The notes beneath the pieces were generated by a model that worked only from the letters and a program-made list of their open reading frames with translations, was not told the origin of the DNA and did no database searches. 64,000 bases of DNA, from assembly GCA_964016875.1 (NCBI GenBank), contig OZ024718.1, forward strand, positions 2,299,001 to 2,363,000, in the 5' to 3' direction. A program made the translations under genes and the position numbers. How positions within the stretch are numbered: the first letter of the stretch is position 1; every line of letters starts with the position of its first letter. Of the stretch, positions 48,001 through 60,379 are shown in pieces. The DNA comes from Fallopia convolvulus. Taxonomy: Eukaryota > Streptophyta > Magnoliopsida > Caryophyllales > Polygonaceae.

Positions 48001-51000
48001 TTTGTTGGAGACCCAGAAGGAGAAATTTTAGGGGAAAGAAAAGGGGCTTCAAAAGGGGGAAAATGACATAGATAGATGAGAATTTGCTTTGGTCGTTATT
48101 TATAAAATTAAGTATGAGCATGAAGAGTTTCACTTACTCATAGAGTGGCCAGACAAATCTGGTATGGCTGACATTGGAACAGGACTGATGTAATTTTCTG
48201 TTGAAGGCGATTGAGAAGGAGCCGTGTCTGCTGAAGATCCTGCAATGAAGAGATCATTATAAGTCTAAATTGCTATGCCTCAACATAACATTCCTTGTTC
48301 AGGAAAAATATAAGGCACCTGGGTTATGACTAGTTGGAGGGTGATATCTCTGTGTGCTCTCAGGTGCTGGAGCAAGTAAAGAATGTGGACTTTCAACTTG
48401 ACCTGTATCACAAGGAATGTTACATCATAAGCACGGTAAAAGAATAAAAAAAAATTCCAAGAAAACACCTTCTTTGGAAGAAAGATTTTACCCTGTTGCT
48501 TTGGAGCTGGTGATGGTACAGTATGTGAAGTTTCAGGAGCAGAATGATGATGAGTTTTGTTCGTTGAGGGTAAAGGAGAAAATGAAGGGCTATCATCTGC
48601 TTCAGCTGTTGGAGATATAGGGGGTGAAATAGTAGCGGTGGGAGCAATTGATGGTGAGAAGCCTACAAGTAGTTCAAAAAAAATTACAAGGCTGGTAAAA
48701 ATTTAAATGCTTTTGAATTGATTGTATATACACGGCTGAACAATAAGCGATTTTTTTTTTCAGATTTGAGTATGATCTACTCGTGAATGTCCATAACCAA
48801 ACATCACCACATAAGTGTAATTTAACTTCGCATTATTTATTCAAGATGAAGAAAGCTCCTATTATGTTGCAGAATGATGAGATACTATTTTGAATGAATT
48901 CACATGATAGCAAAGGATGTTCAAAGAAGATCATGGGAATGAATATTTCATCCTTTGCACATAAAATTCTTTTTAATCAACGTGACATCAACAAGCTTCT
49001 TTTTATTACCTTGTTCTGGGTGATCATTAGTAGGTGATAGTGGATTTGTTGGCCCACTGGGAGCTACATGAACTGGAACTTGATGTCTTCTTTGGTCAAT
49101 GCTTGGAGCTGGGCTTGATACGCGTGGCAATTGAGCCTCTGTACAAAAATATTTAAGATATTACATTTTGAAGAGAATAGGATTTCTTATAGCTACTAAG
49201 AACCATATTACAAGATATTGAGAAAAGTATAAAAAAAAAGCAACTTATCACCACGTGACCAATTAGCCATAGAAATAGGATAAAACATATACAGCCAAGC
49301 CTAAACGATTATCCCTTTGCGCATTCAAGTGCCTCAAATTGACTACTACTGAATATGCAGCATAATAACAACAAAACCACATCGGAAACAAATACAAAAC
49401 TGCTTTGATAAAGAAATTAATAAAATAATGAGCAAACTGCATATTTCACAAATTTTAATTCGCGTCATTCAGGATAGATAAATTTAGTAGCTACATTCAC
49501 AAAGACCAGAATGGATGAACATACAGGATTAGGTTTTGACTAGGGAAGATTTGTTCACTTAATCACTCACCAAGAGCTTAAAATTGATAAACCACCACCA
49601 TAGAAAGACTAATGATAGGAAATAACGAGACAGAAAACACCCAGGGCACAGAGCTTGGTGATAAACCCTGAATAATGCTTCTATGATCAAAATCTATGAG
49701 GGGTCACATTCTTTCCATAGCCTTTCATTATGTGCAGAATTTGTCTTAACAATGTGATCAAAAGGGTAACTGCATCATCTGGGTGTTATAGCACATTCAA
49801 GAGTTGTTTTTAGGTCATATTTATACATGCTGTTCATAAGCGCATAAACGGAAGCAAGTTTTCACCTATTCAAATATAGACATATAGACATAAATCATAA
49901 GATGCATTTCAAATCAAACTGTAAAGCACACCGGTTAGAAAATATAGAATAAAAAGAGTGTCGTGAAGAAAACTGGACGCCTAACTCATAAATCTACAGA
50001 AATTATACTAAGAAAAAACCGATTTACCTGGTGGAATAGACGGAGATTCTCTGGGTACAACTGGATCAAAGGACGGTGATCTAACTGGAGGAGCTGCCAA
50101 TGGTGCTGCATTATCATAATAACAATAATTAAAGCAATAGTTGGCAGATGTTTTTAAAATGGTGGTAATCAATATGACTCGGTTTATAATTGATGATGTT
50201 CGACTATAAATCCACTTGCGTTAGTCTCATTGTTCATAAGTTTTTTTCCAATTCTGAAACCCAAATTTAATTATTCTGGCAATATTCTTTTCGGCAAGAA
50301 GAAACCCAGGACATCAAACGAGCTCATATATTTTGTACCTGATGAGTTTGAGGTCACTGGTGGCAAAGATCCTGATGGTAACATGTGGGCTGATGGAGGA
50401 GATGCGGTAACAGGAGGCTCAGCAGCAGTTGATGGAGCTGTTGCATGGGATGGCACTGATGAACTTGGTGAATTTGAAGCATTTTTTGATGTAGGGGAAG
50501 TGATTGGTGGGGAAGAGAAATTATGCTTACTATGAGGTGGAGGTGAAAACTGTGACTCTGCAGGAGGAGATGGAGCCAAATCATGTGATGGTGCAGCATC
50601 AGGTGGTGGCAATGAAACAATAGGTGACATAGCACGGGGTGGTGTATTTGTAGCATTCATTGGTGTAGGAGGAAGCGGTGCTGAAGAATTTTGAGAAATA
50701 GTAGCATTGGGTGGTGGAGCTGAAAAATGTGACTCGGGAGGAGGAGATGAAGCCAAATTATGAGATGGTGCAGCATCAGGAGGTGGGGATGAAACAGTAG
50801 GTGGCATTAAATGGGGTGGTGTATTTGAGGCATTCATTGGTGGAGAAGGAGGAAGTGGAGCTGAAGAATTTTGAGAAATAGTAGCATCAGGTGGTGGAGC
50901 TGAAAAATGTGACTCGGGAGGAGGAGATGAAGCCAAATTATGAGATGGTGCAGCATCAGGAGGTGGGGATGAAACAGTAGGTGGCATTAAATGGGGTGGT

Positions 51001-53596
51001 GTATTTGAGGCATTCATTGGTGGAGAAGGAGGAAGTGGAGCTGAAGAATTTTGAGAAATAGTAGCATCAGGTGGTGGAGCTGAAAAATGTGACTCGGGAG
51101 GAGGAGATGAAGCCAAATCATGAGATGGTGCAGCATCAGGAGGTGGAGATGAAACAGCAGGTGGCACTAAATGGGGTGGTGTATTTGAGGCATTCATTGG
51201 TGGAGCAGGAGGAAGTGGAGCTGAAGAATTTTGAGAAATAGTAGCATTGGGTGGTGGGGCTGAAAAATGTGACTCGGGAGGAGGAGATGAAGCCAAATCA
51301 TGAGACGGTGCAGCATCAGGAGGGGGAGATGAAACAATAGGTGGCATTAAACGGGGTGGTGGATTTGAGGCATGTATTGGTGGAGAAGGAGGAAGTGGAG
51401 CTGGAGTTTGTTGAGAAATAGTGGCATTGGGTGGTGGAGCTGAAATGAATGGCGTATGAGTTGGGGGTGGAGCCAAAACATGTGATGGTACAGCGCCAGG
51501 TGGTGATGACAAAACAATAGGCGGTGGATTTGATGCATGTGCTGGTTCAGGAAGAGGAGATTGAGTTGAAGGACCTTTTGATATAGTGGAGTTGGGTGGT
51601 GGAACATTTGGCATATTAATTGGAGGTGAAGCTAAAACTAGACTTTTGTCAACGGGAGGCGGAACCAAAGCATGGGATGGCAAAGTAATGGGTGGGGTAG
51701 CAGAAGGATGTGGCGGAGCTGTAACATCAGATGGGATTACTTGAGCTGGTGGAGCTGAAGATTGGGATGGAGCACGGGGTTTTGGTGGCATAGCAGGCGG
51801 GGAACCAAATTCATGAGAAGGCACAGCTAACGGCATAACTTCTAGCAGTGGAGATGGTGAAGCTGGATGATTTGGCATCTTAGAGTGTGTTGGTGTAGCT
51901 TGAGGTGACAATGCAGATACGGAATGAGATGGCATGGCTACTATTGATGGTGGTGAAGCAAATTTGGACGGTTGAGGAGGAGGCGCTTTTGAAGAAGGTA
52001 GTGGTAGAACAGGTGGCGATAAAGATGAAATAGACGGGGGAATTGCAGGGGAAGTGATAGAAGGTGGCGTTGTAGCTGATGTAGGTGGAGAAACCAGTGG
52101 TGGTGGAGCAAAAACATGAGATGGTGTAACAGGTGGCTGTGGAACATGGGATGGAACAGCAATTGGCACACTAGCTTGTGGGGAAACAACAGGCAGTGAG
52201 GGAGTTACATTATGAGGTGGAAGAACAACCGGAGGTGGAGCATGAGCTTGTGTTGGATTTAATGGAGCTAAATCATGTAATGGCAGCTGAGGAAGCGGTG
52301 GTGGAGCTGAAGAGGGCGGTTCAGTAGAAGGGGAAATTTTAATAGACGTGTCAGGACTAGGTGGATTTTTGGTGGATGGTGCAACTGCTGACTGATTTGG
52401 TGATAGGGTAGGAGTACTAGGCAGCTGTGGTGGGCCTGGCGGAGAAGACTCAAAGGGACGAGATGTTAGCGGAGGCTGAACGGTTGATCCTACATCAAAA
52501 CCAAAATTTCTATTAAATTATCTGTAAATCAAATGGGGAAAATGCTGAAGTATTACTGCACTAGTACAATTGAAAATTACCATTCAAGAATGGAGCTGCA
52601 CTGGGTATGTAACTAAGTTTTTGTTCTTCCACAGAGAAGGCAAATGTAGTAAACCCTGGATGCAAACGAAAAAAAAAATCCGTATCACTAATAATTTTGA
52701 TGTATTATTAGCATAGACAATGAATAAAGTTGAAAGGTGACTTGAAAAGCATGGATAGAAGAGAGAAGGACAAAAGGAAGTAAAGGGCCATTATGTGGTT
52801 CCCTGGATGCAAAAATGGAATATATTTGATGCCTTGGTTACTTAAGCCAATGACTTCATTCACTGAAATACTCTACCCAAAGATATTTTCAGAACCTTTA
52901 TTTGCTAAATGCACAAATTAAACTCAATAAACGCTTCGACCGCTTTAAATGAGAATCAATTCAATCATTTATGGAGCTCAGGCACTCTATTGTCAAACTA
53001 TAAATGAAATTAGTCGAATTATGGAGACACTGAGCCAAACAGAACCAACCAGAAAAAAGGGAAGACAAAGTAGTGATGACAGATCAAAAGTGCCAAGTTC
53101 CTAAATCTCCAGACTCATTCATAATAAGCACAGATATAACCATGAAAATCAATGCAATTGCAGAATTGAACAACAAAGCTTGAAAAATGAGATGGTAGCT
53201 TCAAAATAAACTTTGAGCTATCACCCACATTGTCTCAGACAAGTAAATTTAGGGGCCCTTAGGAGCATCATCAGTGATAGAGACCCAACTCATACTTACC
53301 TTCCATTGATTTGATTCCCAATTCCCCCTCACTAGAATCAATTAAACACAATATAGAAGATCATAAGCAATGTACCCAGACCACAAAGGAATCAGAATCA
53401 ACTAGCCGGACCAGAAATAGAACATGCATTATAGAAGGTACCCAGATCATAAAATTTAAAACCCACATGAGATTTGTGCCCAAAAATACCAATTAGGTCA
53501 TTAAATAACAGTACCTGTAGATCCTCGAACAGTCCAAGCCAAAGCAATGGCACACAGATTGAACAAGTACCAAATCACTTTCAGCTGCAGCATCAT
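45023..53596 (-). CDS. ALE2-like receptor kinase with giant proline-rich ectodomain
   Basis: Fourteen exons: 53515-53596, 52581-52655, 50339-52489, 50028-50105, 49010-49138, 48492-48662, 48319-48402, 48138-48239, 47939-48046, 47482-47853, 47104-47394, 46638-47024, 46242-46485, 45023-45656. They join to 4908 nt (1635 residues) with every junction in phase. Layout: signal peptide MMLQLKVIWYLFNLCAIALA; Pro/Ser-rich ectodomain to about residue 980; a Cys-containing domain (exon 10-11, SYTCLEPYTN...CNCVFP); transmembrane helix about 1164-1190 (IAIIVFSAVGAVLLCLLLGW); kinase with GEGGFGRV 1264-1271, Lys1285, HRD 1381-1383, DFG 1401-1403 and GTFGYVAPEYA; a Ser/Gly-rich tail. It is an RD kinase with all key residues and is predicted active at the plasma membrane. 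The closest family I recall is Arabidopsis At5g56890/ALE2, and ALE2 acts in epidermal and cuticle development. A cryptic exon at 53300-53331 was left out because it breaks the phase. Confidence 0.9.
45815..45945 (-). mobile_element. TTG-tailed RTE-related retroposon in kinase intron
   Basis: The AAC-repeat (45818-45840) plus GTGTGGACCTGCCTCGGGCA and GATCGAGAGGGTGTG closely match the 3' end of the RTE remnant at 16655-16790. It lies in the intron between the last two exons of the kinase, in the same orientation as the gene. Confidence 0.7.
46130..46195. mobile_element. tiny hairpin MITE, intron copy 1
   Basis: TGTGTTTGGATTGCAACATT and the inverse AATGGGGCAATCCAAATGCA are separated by about 25 bp, so the whole unit folds back. 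It has a sister copy at 46548-46612 in the next intron. Confidence 0.55.
46548..46612. mobile_element. tiny hairpin MITE, intron copy 2
   Basis: CCGTTTGGATCGCACATTTA pairs with the inverse TAAATGCGGCAATCTAAACG around a short AT loop. Confidence 0.6.
50530..51560 (-). repeat. coding 180-bp tandem repeat in kinase ectodomain
   Basis: Period exactly 180 bp (60 codons). Four units are highly similar and about two flanking ones are degenerate; the two units spanning about 50700-51060 are almost identical at DNA level. Each encodes a SSPPPDAAPSH...FSAPPPNATIS-type block ending PLPPSPPMNASNTPP. Every unit has N-x-S/T sequons (NAT or a lost DAT, NSS, NAS) and SPPP motifs typical of hydroxyproline-rich glycoproteins. 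Confidence 0.95.
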
Positions 53597-53607
53597 CTCA
53601 GTCCCAT
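53593..53607 (-). promoter_or_regulatory. 4-codon uORF overlapping the kinase start codon
   Basis: ATGGGACTGAGATGA on the minus strand: its stop TGA overlaps the kinase ATG (53594-53596) in an ATGA arrangement. It would lie in the 5' leader unless transcription starts immediately upstream. This could lower or gate translation by reinitiation; functional use is inferred only. Confidence 0.4.
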
Positions 53608-55206
53608 AAAGAAGCAAGCCCTGCTGAATGGTGAGAAAGAACAGGAAGTACCAATTCCACAAACCATATACAAAAGGTGAACTGGAAACCGAATAAACTA
53701 TTAATTTAAGAGATCGGTAACTTGAAGCAAGATTAGAGAAAGCCCCACGAGCTGTGCTGGCAACGCAAGAAGAACAGCAACTCAGTAGAAAAAAAAAACC
53801 CTAACCCTAATAAGCAAAGAATTGGGCTTGGTGTGGTGGTGAGTAGTGGGAATTAAAATCAAATTTCAGGAAATTTCAATCTCTGAGAACTTGGGAAGCT
53901 CAAATTTCCGGATATTGTGGCGAAATGTTTTATCTTTCTGTAGGAATTTGATGAGAATCCACATTCAACTTTGTTGAACATGGAAGGAGGAAGAAATGGG
54001 TAGATTCATGGTTAATCCGCCATGGAGGGAACTGGGTAAGTGGTGAATCACAGGCGAAAGATAGAGAGGGAGAGAGAAAGTGAAAAGTGTACACAAAGAC
54101 ATAGTTTTGAGTGGGAGGTGGAGAATTTTGGGTATTAAAATGGGAATAAACCAAATATAGTTGAAAAATTAAGGAGAGAATTGTAGTTTAATTTGAGTTT
54201 AGGGGGACTACTTTGACTAATTACCTATGGAAATTAGTGTTTTGACTCCTTGTGGTTTAATTAATTTAACGGTCTACTATTGTTTTGAGCCTCTATTTTA
54301 GTTTCTTAGTTTTTCAAATAAAATTATTTGAATTAATATTCTAATTTTTAATAATTAAATACACTTTTTACATAGAAACATATTTTCACATTACGAACTA
54401 TTTTGTTCCATTTTCAAGATCAAACTTTGGTTTAAAAAACAGTTTTTTTTTAACCTATGTCCTTAAGACATACGTTCTATAAGAAAATAAATAAATCTTA
54501 TTAAAAAAATTAAACGACCTAAAATAATAAAAACTGACAAAAAAAATAGGTTAAAAAAATTATCCAGCTTTGTCTAATTTTACAATATGACCCCAATTTA
54601 TTGTACCTTAAATTACCTTTCCTTCGTTTATACCCTTTGAAAATTGCATCCTTAATATTTTTTCCACAATTTTATCACATTATGCTAACATTTGTTATTA
54701 ATACAAGTTTTTAATTATTTACCTCATGGAATAAGAACGCAATGGACCATATAATAAATTTGCATTGAAGGACCATTAAATTTACATGTTTGCATGAATA
54801 ATCCCCACTAAAGATATTGTTGTCTAGTTGTCATCGGTGATAGTAGGTAAATGTTGTGTACATGTTACCAACTGAGCACGCAATTGCCGAAAATAACATT
54901 AACTGAAAATTATGTGTGTGTTTACCGTTAATGTCGACCTAAATCTTCAAATATATTTTCATTTTGGTCCTTATTTGCAAATATATGTAGTTTAATGGGA
55001 CCTATAGACGAATATTGTGAATAATTGGGGTGTGTAATGGGGTCCGAGAGATTTGGTTGACAAAACCTATACGAGATCTTGTCTTCTATTCAAACATGGA
55101 ATTTGATTTTCCCAAAAAATTAAGAATTAGAAAGATGGAATTCTAGGAGACAATTAAATAGTTTAAATGTGAATCTAATGCATTTCTCAAGTTTGGATTT
55201 GGAGCA
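53608..55206. other. kinase promoter and spacer
   Basis: The first ~500 bp are 5' UTR and promoter of the kinase gene. The rest is AT-rich and unassigned. Confidence 0.45.
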
Positions 55207-55397
55207 TTTTTTTTTTTTTTGATTTGGTAAGATTTAGGGTAGCCCAAGTACTACTTGAACTAGACTAGAGCACCCGTAAATGGGTTTACTAACCAATTCT
55301 AAGAAAGAAGGGCAAACCGCCGCCCTGTAAGCTCGAACCCGAGACCTTTTACACATTGGCAAGAGGCTCAACCGTTGAGCTATGTGCACATTTCTCT
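55207..55397 (-). mobile_element. tRNA-derived SINE with poly(A) tail
   Basis: On the minus strand the A box TAGCTCAACGGTTGAGC and B box GGTCTCGGGTTCGAGCTT are near the head (about 55330-55395). The tail is a run of A residues (T run at 55208-55220 on plus). Target duplication not clear. Confidence 0.75.
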
Positions 55398-55639
55398 GAC
55401 CGTTTGTTGACGTGCGTAACAATTGTTTTATCTAGTAAATTGTTTTTTTTAAACAAAAGAATATACATTGTTTAACTTAGGAAAAAAGAGGGTCCTTTTC
55501 ATTTTTCAATTTTTTCTGGTCGAAATGTCACTATCATTATTGTTAACAAGCTCTAAATGACCCCAACAAGTATACTTGATTAAGATCAAAGAGAAATATC
55601 ACCAAGGAGGCTACAATATCTTTTTTTTTAAGTGGGTAA

Positions 55640-56340
55640 AAATTAGGTCGAAAACGTGTTTTAATCTAGCTAGTGCATCTTTTCGGATGAAGACGCGAAG
55701 TCCAAAGTGGTCTCTTATCTGATTGACACTACATGTATGACGTAGTCGGGCAATCAAATCTGCCACCGAATTGCAGTCACGAAACACATGTTAGATTCGA
55801 ACTGCCTCAAAGAACTGTAGAAGAACAAGGGTATCAACAATCAACATTTCGATAGGCCACGGACAAGAGGCTACAATATCATTATCTAAGAAGCTATGAA
55901 CACAAACATGAATAGCAGTAAATTCAAAATAATCGATCTGAAGTAACACTTGAAGAGAAATTGGCCAAGCAATCCAATGAAGCATTCGATGACCTGCAGA
56001 TCCAATTGATTTAAACTTCCCATGAGCATTGATTCAGTAGACGTTGGCATTGATCAATGAGAAAAAAAAAACATTCGAGCGTACGTACGTAGAAAAGAGG
56101 ACACCCCATACACGATTGCAAGTTGTTGCATACCATGTATAGCGACCCATATTTCAAATGTAAGAATCGAACAAATCCTACACACAAAAGTGAATACATT
56201 CATGATTATATCGTGCTCGTGAGATTCGGGAATAAGGCGATTGGAAAACCTCTCCACCCCAACTAAGAACAAGATCAACGCAAAAGAGAACAAGATCAAA
56301 ATTTTCCTTATGAAATCCTTTTTGGAGATCAAATTGCAAA
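55640..56340 (-). pseudogene. LINE RNase H (RVT_3-like) fragment
   Basis: On the minus strand, broken frames at about 55700-55960 give ...WPIEMLIVDTLVLLQFFEAVRI, stop, HVFRDCNSVADLIARL. This matches the end of the RNase H-like domain of plant LINE polyproteins, where an HVxRxxNxxAD-x-LA motif is conserved. Several stops and shifts are present. The more upstream part to 56340 is not clearly coding. Confidence 0.55.
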
Positions 56341-58132
56341 AAAAAAACTCAAATTTCCAAATTGAATTTAAATTTCAGGTTAATTTTATGCGCATGAATA
56401 TTATACTAGTTTAAAAGTTAAAACTACATACATATAAGTGGCAAATTAAAAAAATATAACATTATATCATATACTACTTGCATTAATCTTTTATCAATTT
56501 TTTACCTCCACAAAGCATATATATAGTATATGTTTGATTTGTGGATGCAATTCTTTCTTATAAAGTCTAGGTCATTCTACCGAAAAAGATTGACATGTTA
56601 GAATGTGAAAAAGTGACCATACCCTATATGTGTTGTTAAATAAATCTTAAGGTTGAAAAGGCATAGAGATCCAATAATGTACACTACTCCTATCTATTGC
56701 CTTGACATTCACTATTCATGTATTGCTTTTGCAAATTTTCTTTTTATGTCATGTCACCTTCATACAAAGCCAAAGTTGTGTAGGTACATCTTTTAGAGAT
56801 TGGCATGTTATTTTTACCAAGGTTAGGGTAATTCTTAATTTCCTTTTACTTGCACTATGTATTATGATTGAATTGATAGCTTTAGTTAACTAATCAATCC
56901 ATCTTCTCTTTTTTTTTTGTAATTTTATTTTCACTTGAAAACAAAAGTTATCGCACCACTATGAATTCTTGTGATTAGGCTAGCTAGTGATATATTATGA
57001 TTGAATTGATATCTTAGATGGACCTATTCACTCTATATAATGTTTGTTTTTCCTATGTTTTTGTTGAGTTACATACATCTTATAAAAATATTTGCAAACC
57101 TATTCCATTTGCCTAGTTTTTTTTGTTTAAAACTTGATGGCTCAATTTATAGATTTGGTAAACCTTTTTTATATAGATTTTAAAATTATTATTCTTAGGG
57201 CTCAAACTCGAACATCGCTTAAAAAGTGATTCTAAAAATTGCTCTAAATATACTAAATGAAGGACACATTACTCTAGATGGTTTAAAATAAAATAAAATA
57301 AAAACACTACAATGGGGCCTAATTGAACAAATATTTTTATTATATTAAAGATAGAATTTCATCATTATCGAATTTTGTGGCTTATAAATAAATTCTCTGC
57401 ATAAGTTAAGCATATTGTTTAAGAAAATTAAAACTCTATTAGAAAATTATATTAACAAAATCATTTTTAAAAAAATTAATTAATCTTAAATAAATATAAA
57501 CTTACAATATATTACAATTTTAAGGAGCTTAAACCTAGAAAAATCAATTTAATATTCAATAATTATTTTTAAAGAGATTATTAATTTCATAATATTTAGG
57601 TCCCTTAAATAGTATACTCAGAACATAGATTATAAAAAACGTTTTTAATATAATCTTTTCTTACAAAGCTATCCAACCAATGGTGTAAGATTCAAGTCAT
57701 GCAAGGAGCCATGTACGATGAAGAGAAAACTTGAACAGTAAGCACTCTTTAAGATACCCTATGTTATGTATACATGCATGTGCACATATGCAATATTCTC
57801 TACATTTTCACATCTTCTTCTTCTTGAATTGCTTTGTGAAGGCTGATAAAGAGACGTTAAAACAAAAGCACACAAAAAATAGAATACAACCCAAGTAGCC
57901 CACGAGATATATGCAAAGGTTTTGCCTGTGTAGCCACATGGTTGATGGGTTGGATTTCTGACACCCACAATTGGAACATATACACCTGACACACCGTATT
58001 AAGAACCGTCAATATAGCTGACTTTGTCAGGCTAAGTTACATATGCATGCCTAGCTAAATGATGATTGAAGTTTCCATTTATATGCTCAATGATTATTGT
58101 AACATGATCACAAGAATATCGGCATAATAATG
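56341..58132. other. AT-rich spacer
   Basis: No gene or bounded element seen. The small open frames at 56702 and 57759 lack features. Confidence 0.5.
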
Positions 58133-58140
58133 GATGGACC

Positions 58141-58965
58141 TAAGGCTGTGCAACCGGTTCGGACCGGTCCAAATCGGTGGACCGTATTTCATAAAAAAAA
58201 TGGACCATGGGTTGGACCGGATCGGAGTAATACGGTCCGGATTGACCGTTTAGTGTTTTGATTTGATTACGTTGGCCGAAAATCAATGGTCATGCCATAG
58301 AGATGTAGCAATTAGCAAGATTAATTCTACTATTATAGAGTTCAAATATCAATGGGTACAAATCAAAGCTTCCATTTAGTAATAATCAATAATTTTTTCA
58401 ATATGAAACTTTAAACCTTCGCACCTAGTAAGTATTAATAGTAATTGACAAGATGGTGGATCTCTTACAAGATAGTAATTAGCAAGTAGTAAATAGTAGT
58501 AATTACCAAGTATTAAAATAGTAATGCCCAACCCAATTACCCTAAGCCTAATATTCTATCATCGTCATTATCATTAACCAAGTGAGGCTCCGCTACAGCA
58601 GAATCTGGGGGGTCAAGATGGGGGTACCCCTGCCCAAGGGAAAGGAGTACGCCTGATAGACCCAAGAAAAACCGAAAAATAATAACTGAATTTAGTTAGA
58701 ATGCACCAAAATTGATATATGGATTAAATCCATCTGAAATGCAGTGTATAAAAGCCAATGATCATGAGGATGCGCCCCAAATAAGCCTGATATTCTATAA
58801 AGTATAAATAATACGATTTTACGGTTCGGATCGGGATTTCCCGATCCGGTTTCGGGTTTGGACCGAGATCGAAAATCTTAGATTTTCTAGATTGAGGACC
58901 GGACCGTAAAATTCCGATCTGATCCGGTTCGGTCTGCCGGTCCAGTCCAAGTTTGCACAACCCTA
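58141..58965. mobile_element. hAT-type MITE with 8-bp TSD and internal insertion
   Basis: Flanked by the perfect 8-bp direct repeat GATGGACC (58133-58140 and 58966-58973). Ends read TAAGGCTGTGCAA and the inverse TTTGCACAACCCTA. Both subterminal regions are rich in GGACCGG/CCGGTCC words. The 825-bp length is explained by a nested TTG-family retroposon at about 58560-58790 and other material. Confidence 0.85.
58560..58790 (-). mobile_element. dispersed retroposon nested in the hAT MITE
   Basis: Shares CTCCGCTACAGCAGAATCTG, TTAGAATGCACCAAAATTGA and CAGTGTATAAAAGCCAATGA with copies at 33690-34190 and 38185-38370. Orientation inferred from the AAC/TTG end of the 38-kb copy. Confidence 0.6.
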
Positions 58966-58973
58966 GATGGACC

Positions 58974-59790
58974 AAGCTCTTGATATTTGAACTGTACTAC
59001 CTCTTCATCTACCTATGTAAAGGGGTTGGAAACAAAAGCCTGTTGTTAGTTTTTTTTTGTTTAATCTCTCACCCGGTTTGATTAGTCAGAGCCAATTTAT
59101 GTCTGGACTGAGTACTGCAGAAGTTCCACCCTCCCAAATCAGTTTTTTCATACACGCCGCCAAGGAGATTCGACCCTTGAGACGGCACACTATGTTAATT
59201 AGGGTGAAGTTTGTAATTAAAGAGAAAAACATAACTTTTATAAACATACCTTTGAGAGGATATAGGAGACTAAGTGCTCATTTGGTTAAATGCGGGAAGT
59301 AAAATTTCTAAGAAATTAATTCTTATGAAATGCAATTTTATTGAATTTCATGAAATTTGTCAAAATGTGTTTCGTTACAATTAATTGACCAATAATTAAA
59401 CCGCTCCAATTTGTTTGGTAGCAGGTGAAAAATCATAGTAATTTATTTAAAATTATTATAATAACCCTTATTTTTTAAAATAATAATATAACTTAAGGAC
59501 AAATAAGTTCCCCCATTTTGGAGAAAGAGCTATTAATAGAAATTTAAATTCTTGAGTTTTATAAATAGAAATATTACAACCAAAACCAAATACATGTATT
59601 CACGACAACTTCTTGGGTTTTCAAATTCATATGATTTTAAAATAAACAGTAAACACCTATGGGCTATGTCAATGCAAGGTGAAGTTTGTAATTTAAAGTC
59701 AGAACAGTGGAGAGAGAGAATCTGTGATTTTAAAGCTCATTCTTTTTTGGGAAAATTGGGGTGCCCTATGTGAAAATTTTAACTTAATTA
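58974..59790. other. spacer with SINE fragment
   Basis: 59045-59190 is a minus-strand relative of the SINE family (GGAGATTCGACCC as inverted B box, GTCTGGACTGAGTACTGCAG near the 3' part). The rest is AT-rich with no gene. Confidence 0.45.
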
Positions 59791-59888
59791 ACCTTGATTG
59801 TCTAGAATTCAAAGCCTAGCTTCTTAGCTGCTAAATTGAAGATATTCTTCACAGCAAATGATTTGCTTGATGGAAGAGGGACAGCCTG
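59791..59888 (-). pseudogene. duplicated exon fragment of the CWF19L1 gene
   Basis: Nearly identical (about nine differences over ~96 bp) to exon 9 of the neighbouring gene and its splice edges (61124-61221). It lies about 500 bp beyond that gene's stop codon on the same strand. A 46-base core is unchanged. It is probably a relic of local duplication, not a used exon. Confidence 0.85.
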
Positions 59889-60379
59889 TGTAGTACATGA
59901 TTGGCTTTCTGATAAATGTTACTATTAGCCAGTTGCAAGTATAGTAGTCAGTACAACATTCTGCTGAAGCACCCAATAGCTTTGGCTTTCATGTTTTATG
60001 AACATGGGTTTTTTTTTGCTTGATTAATTTTCTTATGATGAGTATGAGATATATCAAGCAAACTTATCTGTTTATGTCTCTATTAGAGTTCAGGATTTGC
60101 GATCTATATCAGCAGATGCAAGGTTTGCATGGATACACCTCAAATTGGGTCACAAATCCAACACTAATAGTTGCAATTTCAGTTAGATAGATGACCATCA
60201 GGACCCAAAAATATTGCATAATTTTGGTAGCAAAAGGGAGCTTAGCTTATCTCTAAACTGAAATCATGCATAAAGATGATAAGAGAGAGAGAAAGAATTG
60301 ATCTTCTGCATAGTAGCTACAAAACCCTAACTAGATCCTATTAAAAACATACAATAGAACCTGTTTTGTCACTAGAGAT

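Noticed and set aside
53300..53331. Candidate second exon of the receptor kinase with good splice signals
   Set aside because: Including it shifts the phase so that the next exon is closed, while skipping it keeps all 14 exons in frame. It may be a cryptic or poison exon.
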